8,680 bases of DNA from DAOPYE01 sp035352715 (GTDB taxonomy: Bacteria > Acidobacteriota > Holophagae > Holophagales > Holophagaceae). Below, one piece after another: positions 1 to 5,514 of the stretch (its first letter is position 1; each line of letters begins with the position of its first letter). The notes below the pieces were generated by a model. The model worked only from the letters and a program-made list of their open reading frames with translations, was not told where the DNA came from and ran no database searches. Where the stretch lies: the NCBI GenBank assembly GCA_035352715.1, contig DAOPYE010000101.1, forward strand, positions 1 through 8,680, written 5' to 3'. The position numbers and the translations under genes are program-made.

Positions 1-67
1 CGGGCCGTTCCTTGCCGTGCATCCCGCCTGGACTCGTCGCGGGCGACTCTTATTTACGGACAAGCTC

Positions 68-955
68 TCAGCGCCAGATCTCGACTTCCGTCTCCAGTTC
101 CACGCCGTGGATCTCGCGGACCTTCTCGCGCACCGCGTCCATGAGTTCCTTGAACTGCTGGGGCGTGGCGTGGCCCAGGTTCACGAGAAAGTTCGCGTGG
201 ACGGTGCTCACTTCCGCGTCCCCGAAGCGAAGTCCTTTCAGTCCCGCCGTGTCGATCAAGCGGCCGGCGTTCTGTCCGGGCGGGTTCTTGAAGATGCATC
301 CCGCGCAGCGGGCGCCCTTGGGTTGGCTGCCGCTGCGGGTAGCCCGATAGGTCGCCATGCGCGCGCGAACCGCGTCCGGATCGCTGGGGGCCAGCCGGGC
401 CGTGGCGGACAGCAGGACGCGACCTTCGCGGAGCCAGCTCCAGCGGTAGGCGAATTCACCCGGTTCGGGGGCCTTCTCGATCAATTCGCCAGCGGCTGTC
501 AAGAACCGATACCGTGCGAGCACCTGGATCCATTCGCCGCCGTTGGCACCCGCGTTCATGCGGACCCCGCCCCCGAGGCTTCCGGGAATGCCCCCGGCCC
601 ATTCCAGGCCGGAAAGGCCCGCCGTCGCAGCGGCGTCGGCCATGGCGATATGCCCGTGGCTGGCGGAGGCTGTCAGTTCCGCGCCTGCCAGATGGATGTC
701 AGAGGTGAGCCGCGGGCGGAGCACAGGTTCTTCGATATCGGAGAAGGCCAGCAGATTGCTCCCACCGCCCATGACCCGGTAGGGAAGGCCTTCCCGGGCA
801 CAGGCCTTCACAAAGGTTTGCACCTGCGCTTCGGTGGTGGGTTCGAACACCCAATGGCACCGTCCGCCCACGCCCAGCGTCGTCAGGCGCGAAAAGGGCA
901 CATCCCGGCGGTGGGGCAGGCTCAGCAGTTCATCGGGGAGTGGGCGCGGCATCAT
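68..955 (-). CDS. murB: UDP-N-acetylenolpyruvoylglucosamine reductase (MurB)
   Basis: FAD-dependent enzyme that reduces UDP-GlcNAc-enolpyruvate to UDP-MurNAc with NADPH, in the cytoplasmic stage of peptidoglycan synthesis. The 295-residue protein has the FAD-binding half (TTLGVGG at 26-32, GGGSNLLA at 63-70), the GGIPGSLGGGVRMNAGA segment at 121-137, the YRWS motif with Arg171, the AGCIFKNP segment at 218-225, and a C-terminal ETEV whose Glu290 fits the catalytic glutamate. The short form, with no extra loop before YRxS, resembles type II MurB. The usual catalytic serine of the AGS-FKNP motif is Cys220 (TGC codon at 296-298). Two adjacent ATGs (955 and 952) could be the start; both lie inside the 3' end of the upstream alkyltransferase gene (26-base overlap), with no clear Shine-Dalgarno, so translational coupling is likely. 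Identity is firm; the exact start is not. Confidence 0.96.
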   Translation of the reverse strand: MMPRPLPDELLSLPHRRDVPFSRLTTLGVGGRCHWVFEPTTEAQVQTFVKACAREGLPYRVMGGGSNLLAFSDIEEPVLRPRLTSDIHLAGAELTASASHGHIAMADAAATAGLSGLEWAGGIPGSLGGGVRMNAGANGGEWIQVLARYRFLTAAGELIEKAPEPGEFAYRWSWLREGRVLLSATARLAPSDPDAVRARMATYRATRSGSQPKGARCAGCIFKNPPGQNAGRLIDTAGLKGLRFGDAEVSTVHANFLVNLGHATPQQFKELMDAVREKVREIHGVELETEVEIWR

Positions 956-1448
956 GTCCAGTATGACGAAGGACGACGCCTTCCAGTTCCAAGAGGCGTT
1001 CCTTGGCTTTCAGTCCGCCCATCATGCTGAATCCGCCGGGTCCGTTGGCGGCCACCACGCGATGGCAGGGCACCAGGAGGGGCAGGGGATTGGATCGGAC
1101 GGCCTGCCCCACCGCGCGCGCCGCTCCCGGCGATCCGGCGCGGCGGGCCAGTTCGCCATAGGTCAGCGTCTCGCCTCGATTCGTGGCGCAGAGGGCGGCA
1201 TAGACCCTTTGGCGGAATGGGGGCAATCCCTCCAGATCAACGGGAATACCGCTGAGTTCGCTCGGTTCTCCCGCCAGGAACGCCTTGATGCTGCGTGCGG
1301 CGTCGTGCACCCAGTCGGGCGCCAGGGCGCCTTCCAGCGTCGCGCCGGGTACGGGATCCGGAATTACCAGCTGCCGGATGCCGCGCCGACCCCAAAAGAG
1401 AGCGCAGCTCCCCAATTCCGTCTCGAAGTGCAGGCCGTGATCGGACAT
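930..1448 (-). CDS. ogt: methylated-DNA--protein-cysteine S-methyltransferase (Ogt/MGMT)
   Basis: Suicide DNA-repair protein that transfers alkyl groups from O6-alkylguanine (and O4-alkylthymine) to its own cysteine. The 172-residue product has the DNA-binding helix-turn-helix (TYGELARRAGSPGAARAVGQA, about 96-116), the following RSNPLPLLVPCHRV segment with acceptor Cys128 in PCHR, and the LLELEG helix with Glu156 that completes the Cys-His-Glu network. A short N-terminal domain of about 75 residues precedes it, as in Ogt-type proteins; there is no AraC-like domain, so this is not Ada. The ATG at 1448 is only 14 bases from the divergent ruvX start. Its 3' end overlaps murB by 26 bases, so the two are probably cotranscribed. 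No strong ribosome binding site precedes it; the bases before the ATG are TGTTCCC. Confidence 0.95.
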   Translation of the reverse strand: MSDHGLHFETELGSCALFWGRRGIRQLVIPDPVPGATLEGALAPDWVHDAARSIKAFLAGEPSELSGIPVDLEGLPPFRQRVYAALCATNRGETLTYGELARRAGSPGAARAVGQAVRSNPLPLLVPCHRVVAANGPGGFSMMGGLKAKERLLELEGVVLRHTGHDAAPTPR

Positions 1449-1465
1449 GGGAACATCATCCCATG
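1446..1465. promoter_or_regulatory. perfect inverted repeat over both divergent start codons
   Basis: The sequence CATGGGA, a six-base spacer ACATCA, then TCCCATG forms a perfect 7-bp inverted repeat. The outer CAT (1446-1448) is the start codon of the alkyltransferase on the minus strand and the outer ATG (1463-1465) is the start of ruvX. The whole space between the two genes lies inside the repeat, so no conventional promoter fits there. Promoters must lie inside the opposite gene, or the messages are nearly leaderless. The symmetry is seen directly; a role as operator is inference. Confidence 0.4.
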
Positions 1466-1897
1466 CGTTGGATGGCCCTGGATCACGGAACGAAGAACAT
1501 CGGCATCGCTTTTTGCGACGAGCTGGAGATCCTCGCGTACCCCTTCGAGGTGTGGCCCAATCAGGGCGAGGCGACCCTGGCGAAGTTGGCGCGACTGATC
1601 AAGGAGGAGGGCGTCCAGGCGCTGGTGGTGGGCTTGCCTTGCCACAAGGACGGCACGGAAAGCGTGACGGCGGCCCTGGCGCGTCCCTTTGCCCAGGACC
1701 TGGCGACCCGCGCCAGCGTGCCCCTGCAACTGTGGAACGAGCATCTGAGCAGCATGGAGGCTGAGCGTCTGCTGGCCCAGCGCGGCGTGAAGCCCAAGGA
1801 CCGCAAGGCCAAGCTCGACGCCGCCGCCGCCGCCGTCATTCTTCAGGATCTGTTGAATACCCGGCGCGAGCGGAGGATTCCCGTGGGGGAATGCTAG
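1463..1897 (+). CDS. ruvX: RuvX/YqgF-family RNase H-fold nuclease
   Basis: Member of the YqgF family (putative Holliday junction resolvase, also implicated in pre-16S rRNA 5' maturation). The 144-residue length is typical. Visible motifs are ALDHGTKNIGIA at 5-16 (first strand, Asp7), VVGLPCHKDGTES at 55-67, LWNEHLSSMEAERLL at 90-104, and KLDAAAAAVIL at 117-127 with Asp119. The third motif departs from the usual DERLST form: it reads NEHLSS, so the first acidic residue is Asn and the Arg is His, while the core Glu93 stays. I start at ATG 1463; a second ATG at 1472 (MALDHG) would remove only three residues. No clear Shine-Dalgarno precedes either. The gene stands alone on the plus strand, divergent from the alkyltransferase and convergent with the Ser/Ala-rich gene, whose stop codon overlaps its own. 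Confidence 0.92.
   Translation: MRWMALDHGTKNIGIAFCDELEILAYPFEVWPNQGEATLAKLARLIKEEGVQALVVGLPCHKDGTESVTAALARPFAQDLATRASVPLQLWNEHLSSMEAERLLAQRGVKPKDRKAKLDAAAAAVILQDLLNTRRERRIPVGEC
1894..1897. other. overlapping convergent stop codons (CTAG)
   Basis: ruvX ends with TAG at 1895-1897, and the minus-strand Ser/Ala-rich gene ends with TAG read from 1896-1894. The two genes share the palindrome CTAG and there is no intergenic space. I see no stem plus U-tract terminator for either transcript near this point. Confidence 0.85.
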
Positions 1898-2469
1898 GCC
1901 AGCAGATTCAGCGTGCTGGAGAGCGATGTGGCCTGCGCCGATTGGACCAGGGCGGCCACGCTGGAGGCGTTGGTCGATGGGGAGGCGGATTGTGATGCCG
2001 CGTTGAGCGTGCCATTCAGGCTGCGGTTGTTGTAGGCGGCCAGGGCCAACGCCGTATTGGCGTTCAGCGCGGCGGAGGAAAGCCCCTCCAGTCCGGAGGA
2101 ACTCAGGCTGGAGAGCAGGCTCGATATCGAAGGGGCATCCAGGCCGCCGGCGCGGGTGGAGGTGCCCGCCAGGCTTTTGAGCGCCGTCGATCCCGTTCCA
2201 TTGGCGGTGGCAGTGGCGTAGATCCCGCTCACCAGGGGGCCCAGCGCGCCGCTCATGCCGGCCAAGGCCGAAAGGGAATCCGTGGATCCGTAAGGGCCGC
2301 TGGAGGAGGTGATGCCGCTGTAGGCGGAAGCCAGGGTCTGAAGCACGGCCGCGTTGGTGGCGCTGAGGGTTGACGATGAGGATGTCGCAGAAGATGCCGA
2401 ACCCGTCGCGCTGGCGAGGGCCGATGGGTAGCAGTAAAGGCTTAGGGCGCTGGCTGCTGTGATATCCAT
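1894..2469 (-). CDS. Ser/Ala-rich low-complexity protein, unknown function
   Basis: I do not recognise this 191-residue protein. It is about 24% Ser (46) and 20% Ala (39), rich in Leu, Thr and Gly, with only seven charged residues (3 Asp, 1 Glu, 1 Lys, 2 Arg) and one Cys. It starts MDITAASALSLYCYP and ends SLSSTLNLLA. No signal peptide with a basic N-terminus, no lipobox and no long hydrophobic helix are visible; Leu/Ala appear at short intervals between Ser runs (e.g. SSLLSSLSSSGLEGLSSAAL). I chose ATG 2469 because a GAGGA Shine-Dalgarno lies about 8-9 bases upstream, while the longer open frame (to 2718) only reads through the kinase gene in another frame. It starts 19 bases after the kinase stop, so it is probably cotranscribed. 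The hydrophobic ...LNLL end and MDI start loosely recall secreted flagellar-type proteins, but this is weak. Coding is supported by the intact frame and SD. Confidence 0.7.
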   Translation of the reverse strand: MDITAASALSLYCYPSALASATGSASSATSSSSTLSATNAAVLQTLASAYSGITSSSGPYGSTDSLSALAGMSGALGPLVSGIYATATANGTGSTALKSLAGTSTRAGGLDAPSISSLLSSLSSSGLEGLSSAALNANTALALAAYNNRSLNGTLNAASQSASPSTNASSVAALVQSAQATSLSSTLNLLA

Positions 2470-2488
2470 CAGCAGGATCCTCAGACGC

Positions 2489-4123
2489 CTATTTATCGGC
2501 AGGATGAGGCGTTTGCTTGACCGGACCGCCGGCCTTGGGGCCCAGGATTCGGGCGAGCATGGAGCGCAGGCCATTCGCGGTGTAGGGCTTTTGAATGAAC
2601 TCTGCCAGGGAGGCGTCGTTGAGGGACGCATCCAGATCGGCCCGGGGGAAGCCGCTGGCCACGATGACGGGCACCGTGTTGCCCTGGCGGATGAGTTCCT
2701 TGAGCACCTGGGCACCATCCATGCGCGGCATCACCACATCCAGCAGGATGCAGGCCAGGTCTTCGCGGTGGATCTGGTACAGCGCCAGGGCTTCGAGGCC
2801 ATCCCGCGCGGTGACCACGCTGAACCCCATGCGCTCCAGGGCCTCCGCGCCGACCTCTCGCAGGATGGGTTCATCATCCGCAAGCAGGATCAGACCCTCG
2901 CCCTTCCAGGCCTCCCGGATGGGGGGCGCAGCCACCGGGGCAGGGATGCATTCCGGGTGGGCCGGGAAGTACAGGGTTGCCACTGTTCCCACACCCTTGA
3001 TGCTGCGCAGGTGTGCCGCGCCGCCGTGGGACTTGGCGATGCCCCGGACGGCGGCGAGTCCAAGGCCGCGGCCCGTGAACTTGGTGGTGAAGAATGGTTC
3101 GAAGACCCGGCGCAGCACGTCTGCGCTCATGCCGCAGCCTGTATCCGTCACCTCGATGATCGCGTATTCGCCGGGAGCTAGGTCCAGGCCCTCGTTTTCA
3201 CGGGCCTCGGATCGTTTCACGTAGGCGGTGCGAATGGTGACGATGCCGCCATGGCCTTCCATCGCTTCAGAGGCGTTCAAGGCGAGATTGACGACGGCCT
3301 GGCGGATCTGGGAGGCGTCCCCGAGGATGGGCGGCAGCCCTTCCGCCAACCGCAGCTCCAGGCGGCTCCGGTGCCCCACGGACAGCTCCAGCATGCGGAG
3401 CCCTTCCCGCAGGGCCTCGTTGAGGGCCACGGGGCGCAGCATGAATGGGCCCTGGCCCGAGAAAGCCTGCATCTCTCGGCATAGGCCCGCCGCGGATTCG
3501 CAGGTTTCCATGGCCCGGACGAGTCGGCGCATGGTGGGATGGGGGGCCCCGAGATCCTGGGCCGCCAGTTCCAGCTCGCCCAGGATGATGCCCAGTAGGT
3601 TATTGAAGTCGTGGGCGATGCCTCCGGCCAGCAGGCCCAGGCTTTCCAGCCGCTGGGTCTCCTGGACTCTTTCCTCCAGAAGTTGGCGCTCCTTTTCTGC
3701 CTTGATGCGGCGCGTGATATCGGTCTTGGTGCCGCGGAATCCCCGCAGGCGGCCGTTGTCATCGAAGAGCGGAACCCCTCGCATCTCCAGCACCACCCGG
3801 CGTCCATCGCGGTGGATCATCGCGCCGATGAAGCCTGTGAAGGGCTTGCGTCTTGATCGCACATCGCTGATGGCCCGCCCCAGCCGTTCCTGGTCCTCCG
3901 GGGGAACGAGATCCAGGGGGCGCAGGTGGCCGATCACTTCCTCCGGGCGGTAGCCTAGGAGCTTTTCCACCACGGAATTGGAGTAGGTGTAGCGGCCCTC
4001 CGCGTCGACCCCCCCGCGAATGGCGTCCGCCGCGATCAACCTCCCAGATCCACTCTCCGGTGTTCTCCGCCACATGCTGGAAGCGCGCCTCATCGGCGTC
4101 CTCTCCTTCGGGACGCATGCCAT
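2489..4123 (-). CDS. PAS hybrid histidine kinase with C-terminal receiver (main open frame)
   Basis: Sensor kinase that would autophosphorylate a histidine and pass the phosphate to its own receiver. In this 544-residue frame are the PAS body (DAEGRYTYSN... to about 137), a short linker coiled coil (about 138-160), a HisKA dimerisation helix with AHDFNNLLG (His171, codon 3611-3613), the HATPase domain (N box QAVVNLALNASEAM at 275-288, DTGCGM at 327-332, FEPFFTTK at 341-348, GRGLGL at 351-356), then a receiver at about 410-528 with DDE at 416-418, Asp462 in LLDVVMP (codon 2738-2740), Ser490 and Lys512. No membrane segment, so cytoplasmic. The first 30-odd residues of this frame are not PAS-like; the real PAS N-terminus is in the frame of the upstream TTG (4226), so the gene is frameshifted near 4009-4015. 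First ATG is 4123; the ATG at 4093 has a better SD (AAGGAGAGG, 6 bases away). Confidence 0.85.
   Translation of the reverse strand: MACVPKERTPMRRASSMWRRTPESGSGRLIAADAIRGGVDAEGRYTYSNSVVEKLLGYRPEEVIGHLRPLDLVPPEDQERLGRAISDVRSRRKPFTGFIGAMIHRDGRRVVLEMRGVPLFDDNGRLRGFRGTKTDITRRIKAEKERQLLEERVQETQRLESLGLLAGGIAHDFNNLLGIILGELELAAQDLGAPHPTMRRLVRAMETCESAAGLCREMQAFSGQGPFMLRPVALNEALREGLRMLELSVGHRSRLELRLAEGLPPILGDASQIRQAVVNLALNASEAMEGHGGIVTIRTAYVKRSEARENEGLDLAPGEYAIIEVTDTGCGMSADVLRRVFEPFFTTKFTGRGLGLAAVRGIAKSHGGAAHLRSIKGVGTVATLYFPAHPECIPAPVAAPPIREAWKGEGLILLADDEPILREVGAEALERMGFSVVTARDGLEALALYQIHREDLACILLDVVMPRMDGAQVLKELIRQGNTVPVIVASGFPRADLDASLNDASLAEFIQKPYTANGLRSMLARILGPKAGGPVKQTPHPADK
4009..4015 (-). repeat. 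homopolymer tract (G7 on the coding strand) at the frameshift
   Basis: Seven C residues on the plus strand (seven G in the kinase message) sit exactly where the two halves of the PAS domain change frame. Six G, or nine, would join them in frame. It is the natural site for slippage or for a base-calling error. Confidence 0.8.
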
Positions 4124-4226
4124 TCCGCAACGATGCGGAGGCCTGGGCGTCGTTCTGGGATGGGTCGTTGGACACGATGGACTCGAGAGGGTCCACCAGT
4201 TTCCTCTTGTCGCGCCAGATATCCAA
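4009..4226 (-). pseudogene. 5' part of the hybrid kinase, out of frame with the rest
   Basis: Read from a TTG at 4226 (18 bases after the lolD stop and in the same frame), this segment gives about 48 polar residues and then ARFQHVAENTGEWIWEVD, a characteristic start of a PAS domain. The next PAS strand, DAEGRYTYSN, lies about 30 bases further in the +1-shifted frame. Left uncorrected, this frame runs on as Gly/Pro/Arg-rich noise to a stop at 3759. Losing one base between them would restore one 578-residue protein. Possible starts are TTG 4226, internal GTGs, or ATG 4118 with a weak GGAA upstream; none has a strong Shine-Dalgarno. It may be a true mutation, a slippage site or a sequencing error. 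Confidence 0.75.
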
Positions 4227-4244
4227 TGGGGAATTTTGGATGAG

Positions 4245-4922
4245 TTAAACGTCTTCGCGCCCCAGGCGCACCACGCGTCGGCAGCGGCCTGCCAAGGCCG
4301 GGTTATGGGTGACCAGCAGCGTCGTGGGGCGCAACTCTTCGTGCAGGCGCAGCAGGACCGCGAAGACTTCCTCGGCCGTGGCAGGGTCCAGGTTGCCGGT
4401 GGGTTCGTCCAGCAGCCAAAGGCTGGGGCGGCGCACCAGCGCGCGGGCGAGCCCCACCCGGGCCGCCTGTCCGCCCGAAAGGGTCGAGGGCAGGCGTTCC
4501 TCCAAGCCGGCTAGCCCCACGAGCGCCAGGAGTTCTCGCGCGCGGGCATCGCTATCGGGTTCCAGGGTTCCCGCGATGCGAAGGGGCATCGTCAGGTTCT
4601 CCAGGACCGTGAATTCGGGCAGCAGGTGGGGTTGCTGGAAGGCCAGGCCCACATGGCGACGCCGGTACAGCGCCCCCGCCTCGGGATCGCCCTGGGGCAC
4701 GGGTTCGCCGCCGACGCGGATCTCGCCGCCTTCCCAGTGATCCAGCGCCGCCACGCAGTTCAGCAGGGTCGTCTTGCCCACGCCTGAGACGCCCACGATG
4801 GCGCACAGGGTGCCCGCCTCCAGCTCTAGCGAATAGCCGTCGAAGACGGGATGCTCGGAACCCGCATAGGTCTTGTGGAGGGCATTGATGGACAGTGACT
4901 GTCCGATCCAACTCGCGTTCAT
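4245..4922 (-). CDS. lolD: LolD-type lipoprotein-release ABC transporter ATPase
   Basis: ATP-binding subunit of the LolCDE-type complex, which extracts mature lipoproteins from the outer leaflet of the inner membrane; it belongs to the MacB/LolD/FtsE group. The 225 residues carry a complete ABC domain: Walker A GVSGVGKTT at 44-52, Q-loop Gln96/97, signature LSGGQ at 148-152, Walker B LWLLDEPTGNLD at 168-179 with Glu173, and H-loop His206 in LLVTHN. The LDEPTGNLD wording is typical of this group. The ATG at 4922 overlaps the exonuclease stop as ATGA (4919-4922), a translational-coupling arrangement. The matching permease is the next gene but one upstream, which supports LolD over other MacB-like ATPases. 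Walker A reads SGVGKTT instead of the commoner SGSGKST, which is still functional in form. Confidence 0.92.
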   Translation of the reverse strand: MNASWIGQSLSINALHKTYAGSEHPVFDGYSLELEAGTLCAIVGVSGVGKTTLLNCVAALDHWEGGEIRVGGEPVPQGDPEAGALYRRRHVGLAFQQPHLLPEFTVLENLTMPLRIAGTLEPDSDARARELLALVGLAGLEERLPSTLSGGQAARVGLARALVRRPSLWLLDEPTGNLDPATAEEVFAVLLRLHEELRPTTLLVTHNPALAGRCRRVVRLGREDV

Positions 4923-5506
4923 CGGATGCGATCCACAAGCTTCCAGTAGAGCTCGAATGTGCCAAGGGCGTCTCCCAGCGCGGTGTGGCGCTGGTCCTCG
5001 GGGATCTGGATGCCGAAGTGGTCGAAGAGCGCATCAGAGCTCAGGCTTTCGCAGTCCAGCTTTCCGGCGTCGCGCAGGGCGGACGCGATGCTGTGCGTGT
5101 CCACCAGGCGGTGACTGAAGCGGGGCTCCAGCGCGCGGCCCTGTTCCGCGAAGTACGCTCCCAGGAAATCGCGGTCGAAGGCGACGTTGTGCCCCACCAG
5201 CGTGATGGGCTCCTTGATGCAGGGGAAATACTGCTGGAGGAAGACATCGAGCACCGCCAGGGCTTCCGCGCCGTCCAGGGCGGCGGCGTCGTGCCTGGCG
5301 ATATCGATGCGGTTCACGCGCATGCCGCCGCCGCTCAGCACGTAGTTGTCGTGCCGGATCAGGATTTCCAGGCTGTGGCGGACCTTGCCTTCGTCTCCCA
5401 CCACCAGGCCCATGGAAAGCAGGCTATGCCGTCCGGGGTCGATGCCGCCGGTCTCGGTGTCGATGAATAGAAACGGGTGCTTCAGGGGCTTGATGGGGAT
5501 GGCCAT
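4919..5506 (-). CDS. DEDDh 3'-5' exonuclease (DnaQ/RNase T-like)
   Basis: Exonuclease of the DnaQ superfamily, 195 residues and single-domain. ExoI is FLFIDTETGG at 12-21 (Asp16, Glu18), ExoII is TLVGHNVAFDRDFL at 102-115 (Asp111), and ExoIII is HTALGDA at 174-180 (His174, Asp179), so all five residues of the DEDDh site are present. It could be a proofreading-like epsilon subunit, an RNase T-like enzyme or a stand-alone DNA exonuclease; the sequence does not decide. ATG 5506 has GAGGAG four bases upstream; the alternative ATG 5518 (adding MRRT) overlaps the permease stop as ATGA but has a poor SD. The frame stays open upstream to 5932 only as a shadow inside the permease gene. It lies between lolC and lolD, overlapping lolD by four bases, so it is made with them. 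Confidence 0.9.
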   Translation of the reverse strand: MAIPIKPLKHPFLFIDTETGGIDPGRHSLLSMGLVVGDEGKVRHSLEILIRHDNYVLSGGGMRVNRIDIARHDAAALDGAEALAVLDVFLQQYFPCIKEPITLVGHNVAFDRDFLGAYFAEQGRALEPRFSHRLVDTHSIASALRDAGKLDCESLSSDALFDHFGIQIPEDQRHTALGDALGTFELYWKLVDRIR

Positions 5507-5514
5507 GGTTCTCC

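Noticed and set aside
1..22. Possible start of another minus-strand gene (ATG at 22-20, MHGKERP) downstream of murB
   Set aside because: Only seven codons fall in the window and the AGGCGGG before it is too close to the ATG to serve as a good ribosome binding site; cannot be supported.
14..45. CCCGC/GCGGG inverted repeat after the murB stop
   Set aside because: Five base pairs with an 11-base loop and no U-tract; not a convincing terminator in GC-rich sequence.
17..1030. Long plus-strand open frame of 337 codons across murB
   Set aside because: It is the antisense shadow of murB in GC-rich DNA; the minus-strand product matches MurB over its whole length, while this one has no recognisable domain.
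2470..2718. Upstream extension of the Ser/Ala-rich frame
   Set aside because: It runs through the receiver domain of the kinase in another frame; composition changes sharply at MDITAAS, where a proper Shine-Dalgarno lies.
3251..3953. Several plus-strand open frames opposite the hybrid kinase
   Set aside because: Arg/Ser-rich antisense shadows; the kinase domains on the minus strand explain the whole region.
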